From the NCBI GenBank assembly GCA_039029535.1, contig JBCCFW010000188.1, forward strand, positions 1-14,231: a DNA stretch of 14,231 nt, written 5' to 3'. The translations under genes were made by a program, and so were the position numbers. Positions within the stretch are counted from its first letter, which is position 1. The number at the start of each line of letters is the position of its first letter. This DNA is from JBCCFW01 sp039029535. Its GTDB lineage: Bacteria > Acidobacteriota > JBCCFW01. Shown here piece after piece: positions 5,284 to 12,426 of the stretch. The notes under the pieces are model-generated. The model searched no databases. It saw nothing but the letters and a program-made list of their open reading frames with translations, and was not told where the DNA came from.

Positions 5284-6924
5284 TCAGGGAAACAGCCCCA
5301 GCGGCCAGTCGTCGTGCGCGGTGGCCGCGCGGCTGACCCGCCCGATGAGCTCGTCGTCTGCTCGCGCCTCCTCGCTGAGCACCGCCTCGGCCGCACGTCG
5401 CGCGTCGCGCAGGGCCTTGGTGGCGATGTCCAGCTCCTCGCCGATGCCGTCCTCGCCCTTCTCCGCCAGCGACGCTCTCAGACGCGCGGCCACGGCGAAG
5501 CCGACGTAGAGCTGGATGCCGGCAGCGGCGACCCGCTCCTGGTCGTGCTCGCGATCGGGCAGCGGCCGCGAGTCGTCGGCGACGACCCGACGCGCTTCGT
5601 CTCCCAGCCGCGTGGCGAGCTCGGTCAGGCGAGCGACCTCGCCATCGACAGCGGCATGCACTGGCGGGAACGCGGCTCCTTCGACGCCGACGTTCTCCGC
5701 CACCGGACGCAAGGCGGTGAGGGCGATGAAGTGATGGAGGATCTCGTTGGTGCCCTCGAAGATCATGTTGATGCGGGCGTCGCGGAGGAAGCGCTCGTAG
5801 GGATACTCCGAGACGTAGGCGATGCCCCCGGCCACCTGCACCGCATGGTTGCAGTTGACCCAGTGGGCCTCGGTCGCGAAGACCTTGCAGATCGCGGCCT
5901 CGACGGCAAAGTCGGCGTCACCGCGGTCGGCCATGCCCACCGTGAGGTAGGAGATGGTCTCCATCGCGTAGGTCAAGCTCATCATCTCGGCGAGCTTGGA
6001 CTGGATCATCTCGAACTCGGCGATGGGCCGCCCGAACTGCACGCGCTCGCTGCAGTGCTTGGCGGCCGCCGCCAGGATGGTCTTGCTCGAGCCAGCACAA
6101 CCGGCCGCCAGCGACGCCCGCCCGTAGTTCAAGACGGTGAGCGCGACCTTGAGCCCCTTGCCCGGAGGACCCAGGAGGTTCTCGGCCGGGACCTTCATCC
6201 CGTCGAAGAAGAGCTGGGTGGTCGAGCTGCCGCGCAGGCCGAGCTTGTCCTCCTCGGCACCGCGGCTGAAGCCGCTGGCCATCTCGTCGGGGGTCACCAC
6301 GAAGCAGCTGATCGCCTGCTTGCCCGACTCGGTCGGGGTCTTGGCGAACACCGTCATGAAGTCGGCGAAGCCGCCGTTGGTGATCCAGATCTTCTGACCG
6401 GTGAGCGTGTAGCTCGAGCCGTCCTCACTGGGCACGGCCATGGTCTCCAGAGCGGCGGGGTCCGAGCCGGCCTGAGGCTCCGTGAGGGCGTAGGCCGCCA
6501 TCCACTCACCGGTCGCGAGCTTGGGCAGCCAGCGCTCCTTCTGCTCGTCGGTGCCGAAGAGCAGGAGAGCCTTGATGCCGATGGACTGGTGACCGCCGAG
6601 GACGACCGCGACCGAGCCGCAGTGACGGTTGGTCTCTTCCATCATCCGGCAGTAGGTCGTGTAGGTCAGCCCGGCGCCGCCGTGCTCCTCGGGGATCGTC
6701 AGGCCGAGAAGACCGAGCTCACCCAGCCCTTCGCGGACGCTCGCGGGGACCGCGTGCTCCTGGTCGAAGCGACCGCCGTCGATCTGCTCGGCGGCGAACT
6801 CCTGGTAGCTGTCGAGCAGCATGCGAGCCGTCTCGCGCTCCTCTTCCGACACGGTGGGAAAGGGGGTGATCAGGTCCGGCTGGACCTGCCCCAGGAAAAG
6901 ACCCTTGGCAAACGAAACGCTCAT
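5284..6924 (-). CDS. Acyl-CoA dehydrogenase, very-long-chain type
   Basis: A 546-residue flavoenzyme that introduces the trans-2 double bond in acyl-CoA, the first oxidative step of beta-oxidation. Family signatures are visible in order: the N-terminal helical domain, AYALTEPQAGSDP at 144-156 and KIWITNGGFAD at 178-188 (flavin and substrate loop), the R-rich helix around FGRPIAEF (297-304), and FEGTNEI at 389-395 with the catalytic base E390. The extra C-terminal 150 or so residues make it longer than the roughly 380-residue short/medium-chain enzymes and match the VLCAD/ACAD9-like architecture, which suggests long-chain substrates. It is unlike E. coli FadE (about 814 aa), so no fad symbol is given. 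The start overlaps the stop of the upstream fadJ-type gene as ATGA. Electrons would pass to ETF, whose genes are not in this window. Confidence 0.93.
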   Translation of the reverse strand: MSVSFAKGLFLGQVQPDLITPFPTVSEEERETARMLLDSYQEFAAEQIDGGRFDQEHAVPASVREGLGELGLLGLTIPEEHGGAGLTYTTYCRMMEETNRHCGSVAVVLGGHQSIGIKALLLFGTDEQKERWLPKLATGEWMAAYALTEPQAGSDPAALETMAVPSEDGSSYTLTGQKIWITNGGFADFMTVFAKTPTESGKQAISCFVVTPDEMASGFSRGAEEDKLGLRGSSTTQLFFDGMKVPAENLLGPPGKGLKVALTVLNYGRASLAAGCAGSSKTILAAAAKHCSERVQFGRPIAEFEMIQSKLAEMMSLTYAMETISYLTVGMADRGDADFAVEAAICKVFATEAHWVNCNHAVQVAGGIAYVSEYPYERFLRDARINMIFEGTNEILHHFIALTALRPVAENVGVEGAAFPPVHAAVDGEVARLTELATRLGDEARRVVADDSRPLPDREHDQERVAAAGIQLYVGFAVAARLRASLAEKGEDGIGEELDIATKALRDARRAAEAVLSEEARADDELIGRVSRAATAHDDWPLGLFP

Positions 6925-8981
6925 GACTCGGACTCGGACATCTGGTTCAAGTAAGTACAGGGAGAGAAGCGCGGACCTTCGAGCTCGGCCAGCTCGAGCA
7001 GGCGATCGCGCACGCGGCTCGCACCGACCGTCTCGACGTGCCGGTGCAGCCCGCCGCGAAACGGCGGGAAGCCGAGACCGAACACCGTCGCGAGATCGAC
7101 GTCGTCGGGCCGAGCAGCGACCTGCTCTTCGAGACAGAGCAGGCCTTCGTTGGCCATCCGGAGGATGAGCCGATCTTGCAGGTGCTCACGCTCCTGCTGG
7201 TTCTCGGCGTCGGGCAGGCCGCTCCAGGGACCGCGACGACGACCCTTGCGGTAGTCGTAGAAGCCCTTGCCGTTCTTCTTGCCCAAGCGACCGGCCTTCA
7301 CGAGCTGGTCGAGCACGGGGGCTGCTGCGAAGCGACCGGGGAAGGCCGCGGCGAAGGTGGCGGCCACCTTGGATGCGACGTCGAGCCCGACCTCGTCGAG
7401 CAGTCGGAACGGACCCATGGGCATGCCGAAGTGCTGGGCTGCCTTGTCGACGTCTTCGACCGACACGCCCTCGCCGTGAAGACGCAAGGCCTCGGCGAGG
7501 TACGGCATGAGAATGCGGTTGACCAGGAAGCCGGGCGAGTCCGCCACGACCACCGGCACCTTCTTGAGTGCCCGCACCCAGCCGACGCCCCGCTCCATCG
7601 TCTCTGGGCTGGTGTCGGGTCCCGGGATGACCTCGACCAGCGGCATCTTCGGCACGGGGTTGAAGAAGTGGATGCCGAGGAAGCGCTCGGGTCGCTGCAA
7701 CGCGGTGGCCAGGCTGGTCACCGACAGCGACGAGGTGTTGGTCGCGAGCAGGCAGTCGGGAGTGACGTCCTCCTCGAGCCCGGCGAGCACCTTCTTCTTG
7801 ATGCCCTCGTCCTCGACGATGGCCTCGACGACGAGATCCACCGACTGGAGGCCCGACGGACCCAGCGACCAGCTCAAGCGATCGTGGGCCGCGTGACGGG
7901 TCTTCGACGCGCGTCGGCGCAGCGCTCGGTCGACCACCTTGCGCGTGCCGTTGACCCCCTTCGAGAGAGCCCCCGGATCGAGCTCGCAGAGACGGGCCGG
8001 ATGACCGGCCGCCAAGGTGACGCCGGCGATGCCCGAGCCCATGACACCGGCCCCGAGCACGGCCACGCCCGCGCGCTCGTCCGGTGCCGTTCCCTTCGGC
8101 GCCTTGCGCTGGAGATCGTTGACGTGCAGCAGGCTGCGGCAGGTCGGGGTGACCAAGAGACGGCCGAGCTGACGCGCCTCTTCCTGGCAGCCCTTCTTGA
8201 GCGAGGTGCTCAGCGCCTTCCGGCAGAGCCGCAGCGCCTGGTCGGGCGCCGGGTAGTGCGGACCGGCGACCTTGCGCGCCTGGTTCCGGGCGACCGCCAA
8301 CATCAGGTCGGCGACGCCGGGCAGGTGGGTGGCGCTCCGCACGGCCGGCGGCTGACGCGACTTCGCCAGCGCCCGCGCGCGGTCGAAGGCCTCCGCGAAC
8401 AGGTAGGCCTCCTCCACCACCGCGTCGACCAGGCCGAGCCGCTTGGCCGTGCGCGCCGGCACGAGGCGACCGGTGCTGGCAAGGGTGAGCGCGTTCTTGA
8501 GCCCGACCACTCGCGGGAGGAGCTGCGTGCCGCCGAAGCCGGGGACGATGCCCAGCTTGACCTCGGGCAGGCCGATGCGCACCGCGTCGTCGGTCGACGC
8601 CACGCGCCCCCAGCACCACAGCGCCAGCTCCGTGCCCCCGCCCACGCAGGCGCCGTTGATGACGGCGATGGTCGGGATCGAGAGCCGACGGAGACGACCG
8701 AGCACGGCCTGTCCCCGCGCCGCCGCTTCGGCGCCGCGAGCCGCGTCGTCGATGGAGGCGATGAGGTCGACGTCGGCACCTGCACAGAAGTGCTGGCTCT
8801 TGCCCGAGCCGACCAGGAGAGCGTCGGCCTTCGTCTCCTTGAGCTCGTCGAGCCGGGTCTCGAGCTCGTCGAGGACCTCCTCGTCGATGACGTTGAGCTC
8901 GCGGTCCTCGCGATCGAAGAGCAGCACGGCGGCCTTGAAGCCGTCGCGCTCGAGGGTGTCACCGAAGCGCCAGCAGCTCAT
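6921..8981 (-). CDS. fadJ: Bifunctional enoyl-CoA hydratase / 3-hydroxyacyl-CoA dehydrogenase (FadJ type)
   Basis: A 686-residue multifunctional beta-oxidation enzyme. The N-terminal hydratase (about 15-190) has the oxyanion and catalytic segment GACVGGGTELALW with E118, then GLPEVKLGIVPGFGG with E140. These correspond to the two catalytic Glu of E. coli FadB/FadJ. The NAD-binding dehydrogenase starts near 306 with the Rossmann motif VLGAGVMGSGIAG. Its catalytic pair is H438 (GIHFFNPVPKMPLVEVI) and E450, and DSPGFLVNRIL begins the C-terminal dehydrogenase domain. It hydrates trans-2-enoyl-CoA and oxidises the L-3-hydroxyacyl-CoA product. Length is close to E. coli FadJ (714). It overlaps the thiolase upstream and the acyl-CoA dehydrogenase downstream by 4 bases (ATGA) each. 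FadB versus FadJ cannot be separated firmly; the FadI-type partner favours FadJ. Confidence 0.93.
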   Translation of the reverse strand: MSCWRFGDTLERDGFKAAVLLFDREDRELNVIDEEVLDELETRLDELKETKADALLVGSGKSQHFCAGADVDLIASIDDAARGAEAAARGQAVLGRLRRLSIPTIAVINGACVGGGTELALWCWGRVASTDDAVRIGLPEVKLGIVPGFGGTQLLPRVVGLKNALTLASTGRLVPARTAKRLGLVDAVVEEAYLFAEAFDRARALAKSRQPPAVRSATHLPGVADLMLAVARNQARKVAGPHYPAPDQALRLCRKALSTSLKKGCQEEARQLGRLLVTPTCRSLLHVNDLQRKAPKGTAPDERAGVAVLGAGVMGSGIAGVTLAAGHPARLCELDPGALSKGVNGTRKVVDRALRRRASKTRHAAHDRLSWSLGPSGLQSVDLVVEAIVEDEGIKKKVLAGLEEDVTPDCLLATNTSSLSVTSLATALQRPERFLGIHFFNPVPKMPLVEVIPGPDTSPETMERGVGWVRALKKVPVVVADSPGFLVNRILMPYLAEALRLHGEGVSVEDVDKAAQHFGMPMGPFRLLDEVGLDVASKVAATFAAAFPGRFAAAPVLDQLVKAGRLGKKNGKGFYDYRKGRRRGPWSGLPDAENQQEREHLQDRLILRMANEGLLCLEEQVAARPDDVDLATVFGLGFPPFRGGLHRHVETVGASRVRDRLLELAELEGPRFSPCTYLNQMSESES

Positions 8982-10294
8982 GCCGTCCCCCAGTCCGCCG
9001 GACGCTCGAGGAGCACGGCCTGACCCTGACCACCACCGACGCAGAGGCTGGCGGCTCCCTTCTCGAGACCGCGCTCGTTCAGGTCGTGAGCCAAGCGCAA
9101 GACGATGCGGGCTCCCGACACTCCGACGGGATGACCCAGGGCGATGGCACCACCCGACACGTTGAGCCGGTCGTGCGAGAGCTCACCCAGGGCCTCGGGC
9201 CAGTCGGCGTGGGTCTTCATGAGCTCGGCGTCGGCGAGGACCTTCACGCAGGCCAGGACCTGCACGGCAAAGGCCTCGTTGATCTCGACCAGGCCCAGCT
9301 CGTCGAGCGTCCAGCCGGCTGACTTCAGCGCGCGAGGGAGAGCGGCGGCCGGCCCGAGCCCCATCCGCTCCGGCGCAACACCCGCCACCGAGTGCGTGAC
9401 GAGACGCGCCAGCGGAGTGAGCCCACGCTTCTCGGCCCAAGCCTCGTCGGCCACCAGCAGCGCGCAGGCGCCGTCGGTGACCGAGCACGCGTTGCCCGGC
9501 GTGACCGTGCCACGTTGACGCGCGAACACCGGCCGGAGCTTGGCGAGCTGCGCGACGCTCTGCTCGGGCCGCACCGCGTCGTCGGCGGTGATCGTGGTCT
9601 TCGCTCCCGGTGACACCACCGGAACGATCTCGGCGGCGAGTCGCTCGGCCGCCTTCGCCGCGCGCTGATGAGAGAGCACCGCGTGGGCGTCTTGCTCGTC
9701 GCGACCGATGCCCAGCTCCCGAGCGAGCACCTCGGCGGTCTGCCCCATGGAGAGACCGCAGGTCGGGTCGGTCAGTCCCTGAAGCAACGCGATCTCGGGC
9801 TTGAAGTCGCGAGCCCGGAACGAGAGCGCGGTGGAGATCTTGGCCCCCACCGACTTCGACCTCGCCAGCTTCCCGAGCCTTCGTCGGTACGAGCGTGGGA
9901 AGACGATGGGGTAGTTCGACATCGACTCCATGCCGCCGCAGGCGACGACCTGAGCCTCGCCTCCCTCGACCAACCGGAGAGCCTGGACGATGGCCTCCAT
10001 GCCGGACGCGCAGTTGCGCTGCACGGTGAGCGCCGGCGTTCGGTGGTCGAGCCCGCTTCGCAGGGCGATGACCCGCGCCGGGTTGGCCGCGTCGGCCGGG
10101 CTGCCCGCACAGCCGAAGACCACGGCGTCGATCTCGTCGGCCCCGACGCCGGAGCGGAGCAGGAGCTCGGTGAGCGCGATGCGTCCGAGGTCGGGAGCCG
10201 ACAGCGGCTCGAACACGCCGCCGGCCTTGCAGAAGGGGGTCCGTCGTCCGGCCACGAGGACCGCACGACGGCCGCGTCGTCGCGCCGGGCTCAT
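8978..10294 (-). CDS. fadI: Acetyl-CoA acyltransferase (3-ketoacyl-CoA thiolase, FadI type)
   Basis: A 438-residue thiolase that cleaves 3-ketoacyl-CoA to acetyl-CoA and a shortened acyl-CoA. The nucleophilic Cys is C95 in VQRNCASGMEA. The catalytic His is H388 in NVSGGAIALGHPVGVSGAR, the second active-site Cys is C418 in LCVGGGQGQA, and NEAFA (339-343) is conserved. Length (E. coli FadI is 436), the long loop near 130-185 and the segment CGLSMGQTAEVLA point to the FadI type rather than the shorter FadA/PhbA type. A good Shine-Dalgarno (GGAGGG, 6 nt before ATG) lies inside the end of the acyl-CoA ligase gene, so translation here need not depend only on coupling. It overlaps both neighbours by ATGA. 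It likely forms the trifunctional-type complex with the FadJ homologue. Confidence 0.93.
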   Translation of the reverse strand: MSPARRRGRRAVLVAGRRTPFCKAGGVFEPLSAPDLGRIALTELLLRSGVGADEIDAVVFGCAGSPADAANPARVIALRSGLDHRTPALTVQRNCASGMEAIVQALRLVEGGEAQVVACGGMESMSNYPIVFPRSYRRRLGKLARSKSVGAKISTALSFRARDFKPEIALLQGLTDPTCGLSMGQTAEVLARELGIGRDEQDAHAVLSHQRAAKAAERLAAEIVPVVSPGAKTTITADDAVRPEQSVAQLAKLRPVFARQRGTVTPGNACSVTDGACALLVADEAWAEKRGLTPLARLVTHSVAGVAPERMGLGPAAALPRALKSAGWTLDELGLVEINEAFAVQVLACVKVLADAELMKTHADWPEALGELSHDRLNVSGGAIALGHPVGVSGARIVLRLAHDLNERGLEKGAASLCVGGGQGQAVLLERPADWGTA

Positions 10295-12075
10295 CGTCGT
10301 CCCTCCGGATAGAGCGTCTCGATGAGCTCGGCCCAGCTCTCCGAGATCGCGGCGCGGCGCAGCTTGAGGGTGGGGGTCAGCTCACCTTCGGCCATGGACA
10401 GCTCCCGGGGAAGGATGGCCAGCCGCTTGGGCCGCTCGTAGGGTGCGAGGTCGGCGCAGCAGGACTCGAGGTCGGCCAGCAAGAGCTCGGGCACCTTCTC
10501 GTGCGTGAGCAGCTCGGACTCGTCGGAGAACGAGAGTCCCTCGGCGCGGGCCCGCTCGGCCAGGGTCGTGAGGTTGGGATGGACGAGGACCCCGATGTAC
10601 TTGCAGTCGTCACCGACCACCACCGCCTGAGCGACGAGGCTGGACCGACCGATCTGATCCTCGACCACCTGGGGCGAGACGTTCTTGCCCGTGGACAGGA
10701 CGAGGATCTCCTTCTTGCGACCGGTGATGAACACGAAGCCGCGCTCGTCGATGCGCGCGCGGTCACCGGTGTGCAGCCAGCCGTCGATGACGGTGGCCGC
10801 GGTGGCCTCGTCGTTCCGCCAGTAGCCCTGCATCGTGTTGGGGCCCCTCGACAGGAGCTCGCCGTCCTCGGCCAGCTTCAGCTCGAGCCCGGGGAGCGAC
10901 GGCCCCACCGAGCCCAGCTTCATGACCCCGTTGCGGTTGGTGCAGAGCACCGGCGAGGCCTCGGTGAGCCCGTAGCCGGGCAGCAGCTCGAGCCCGATCG
11001 CGCGGTAGAACTCGTGGACCTCCGGCGGCAACGCGGCGCCACCCGAGAAGCAGAGGTCGACGCGACCACCGAAGGGCGCGCGGAGCTTCTGGAGCACGAG
11101 TCGATCGGCCAGGGCATGCGACCAGCTCAAGCCGAGACCGGGCGAGCCGTCACAGGCACCATCGCGGTACCAGGCGTGGAAGTGACGACGGCCGACGTCG
11201 AGCGCCCACTCGGCCAGCTTGCGGCGGAGGCCGGGAGCGGTCGCCAGCTTGGCGAGGATGCCGGCACGCACCTTCTCGTAGAGCCGGGGCACCGACGCGA
11301 AGAAGGTGGGGCGCACCTTCGCGAAGAGCTCGAGCGCCAGCAGCGGGTCGTGGCAGTAGACCATCTGCGCCCGACCGTGGAAGAGGAAGTAGTCGACCAG
11401 CCGCTGGAAGACGTGACAGAGCGGCAACAACGAGAGGTTGACCTGCGCAACCCGCGAGAGGTCGATGGCCTCGGAGCAGGCGAGCGCGTTGCTCACCAGG
11501 TTGTGGTGGGACAACATGACGCCCTTGGGCTGGCCGGTCGTGCCCGAGGTGTAGATGAGGCTCGCCAGGGTGTCGGGACCCGGCGCCGGGTAGTCGTCGC
11601 CTGGAAGCGTCGCGACCGCCTCATCCCAGGTGAGCAGCGTCACGCCCTCGGGTGACACGAGCTCGCCGCCGGCCTGTAGCAAGATGACCAGCTCGACCGG
11701 GCTCGCCTCGATCGTGGGGGCGAGGCGCGCGAGCTGCTCACCGTCCTCGATGAAGAACGCCCGGCAGCCGGAGTCCTCGAGGACGTGCTCGACCTGAGCG
11801 TCGGTGCTGGTCGGGTAGAGCGGGACGTTGACCAGCCCGCGGGTGACCAGCGCCCAGTCGGCCATCGCCCAGGATGCGCAATTGCGGGAGAGCAAGGCGA
11901 CGCGGTCGCCGGCGACCAGGCCGTGGGCCTGGAGGCAGGCAGCGAGAGCATCGACGGCCGCGCACAGCTCCTCGGTCGAGCTGGTCGACCAGGTGCCGTC
12001 GGGAGCGCGGGAGCGAAGGTGCTCGGCCTGAGGCTGGGCGCAGCCGTGATCGAACAGTTCTCTGAGAGTCTGCAT
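10291..12075 (-). CDS. fadD: Long-chain fatty acid-CoA ligase (AMP-forming)
   Basis: A 594-residue ANL-superfamily synthetase that activates free fatty acids to acyl-CoA through an acyl-AMP. Motifs are the ATP-binding loop YTSGTTGQPKG at 175-185, the adenine-binding GYGLTEASP (367-375), the ribose-binding Asp in HTGDRA (D438), the hinge ITGRKKEI (450-457), and a C-terminal LTPTLKLRR whose K571 is the likely catalytic Lys. The length and the FVFITGRKKEILVLSTGKNVSP segment fit long-chain FACL enzymes. It is the first gene of the - strand train and feeds the dehydrogenase, FadJ and thiolase that follow. No Shine-Dalgarno is seen before the ATG; a TAGAAT hexamer 9 nt upstream suggests a leaderless or near-leaderless message. 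The symbol is given by function; orthology to E. coli fadD is not claimed. Confidence 0.9.
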   Translation of the reverse strand: MQTLRELFDHGCAQPQAEHLRSRAPDGTWSTSSTEELCAAVDALAACLQAHGLVAGDRVALLSRNCASWAMADWALVTRGLVNVPLYPTSTDAQVEHVLEDSGCRAFFIEDGEQLARLAPTIEASPVELVILLQAGGELVSPEGVTLLTWDEAVATLPGDDYPAPGPDTLASLIYTSGTTGQPKGVMLSHHNLVSNALACSEAIDLSRVAQVNLSLLPLCHVFQRLVDYFLFHGRAQMVYCHDPLLALELFAKVRPTFFASVPRLYEKVRAGILAKLATAPGLRRKLAEWALDVGRRHFHAWYRDGACDGSPGLGLSWSHALADRLVLQKLRAPFGGRVDLCFSGGAALPPEVHEFYRAIGLELLPGYGLTEASPVLCTNRNGVMKLGSVGPSLPGLELKLAEDGELLSRGPNTMQGYWRNDEATAATVIDGWLHTGDRARIDERGFVFITGRKKEILVLSTGKNVSPQVVEDQIGRSSLVAQAVVVGDDCKYIGVLVHPNLTTLAERARAEGLSFSDESELLTHEKVPELLLADLESCCADLAPYERPKRLAILPRELSMAEGELTPTLKLRRAAISESWAELIETLYPEGRR

Positions 12076-12084
12076 GTCGTGGGG

Positions 12085-12090
12085 ATTCTA
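12085..12090 (-). promoter_or_regulatory. Possible -10 box for the acyl-CoA ligase operon
   Basis: TAGAAT on the - strand ends 9 nt before the ATG at 12075. If used, transcription would begin at or a few bases before the start codon, which fits the lack of a Shine-Dalgarno site. No good -35 hexamer is found at 16-18 nt spacing, so support is weak. Confidence 0.25.
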
Positions 12091-12124
12091 TCGAGTGGGA
12101 CCAACCGACATCGGAGGAACCGGC

Positions 12125-12154
12125 CGGGGCACGGGGAGCTGGGACCCGTCCCCG
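12125..12154. repeat. Bulged inverted repeat in the divergent region
   Basis: CGGGG-ACGGG (with one bulged C at 12130) pairs with CCCGT-CCCCG around a 9-nt loop, giving ten base pairs. It lies 50-79 bp upstream of the acyl-CoA ligase start, where it could be an operator or transcript hairpin. In GC-rich DNA such a repeat can arise by chance. Confidence 0.35.
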
Positions 12155-12208
12155 TCGGCGAGCGCGTGACCCGGGTCGCGCGGCGGCCTCGGCGTCGACC
12201 GCCGACCG

Positions 12209-12228
12209 TCGTCACCCCTTGGTAACGA
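12209..12228. promoter_or_regulatory. Imperfect palindrome, candidate operator
   Basis: The arms TCGTCACC and GGTAACGA flank a 4-bp centre (CCTT) and pair at seven of eight positions. The size and symmetry suit a dimeric repressor such as the TetR-type regulators that commonly control fatty-acid genes, but it does not match a consensus I recognise and no regulator gene is in the window. Confidence 0.3.
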
Positions 12229-12415
12229 AGCGCGGTGCGGGCGGGTTCAGCGGGCTCGATCCACCAGGTCGCCATGACATGATTTTCGTCCCCTGCAGGC
12301 CCACCTGAGCGCATTTCCCCCGACACCCTGAATGAGCGAGATCGACCGAGCGTCCACCCCGGGACGAAGCTCGTGACACACCGGTCCCACGAGCCCGCCG
12401 GCGCACCGCCGAGAC

Positions 12416-12420
12416 GAGGA
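12416..12420 (+). promoter_or_regulatory. Shine-Dalgarno site deciding the cytochrome start
   Basis: GAGGA lies 6 nt before the GTG at 12427. The alternative in-frame GTG at 12373 has no comparable site, so this supports the later start, which also places the signal peptide directly at the N-terminus. Confidence 0.5.
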
Positions 12421-12426
12421 CGAAGG

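Larger units (their letters stand above)
12076..12426. other. Divergent intergenic control region
   Basis: About 350 bp between the - strand acyl-CoA ligase and the + strand cytochrome gene, if the latter starts at 12427. I see no credible gene in it; open frames here are antisense extensions. It holds a possible -10 box for the ligase, a bulged hairpin at 12125-12154 and a 20-bp imperfect palindrome at 12209-12228. Local GC drops a little around 12273-12325. I found no convincing -35/-10 pair for the cytochrome gene. Confidence 0.6.

Noticed and set aside
5314..9023. Long + strand open frames opposite the acyl-CoA dehydrogenase (546 aa) and FadJ (661 aa)
   Set aside because: They are antisense to clear enzymes with intact motifs, are rich in Arg/Gly/His/Leu in the way GC-rich shadow frames are, and show no family motif. 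Long antisense frames are expected at this GC content.
12373..12426. GTG at 12373 as the cytochrome start
   Set aside because: It has no Shine-Dalgarno sequence and adds an Arg/Pro-rich stretch before the signal; GTG at 12427 has GAGGA 6 nt upstream. It is not excluded, only less supported.
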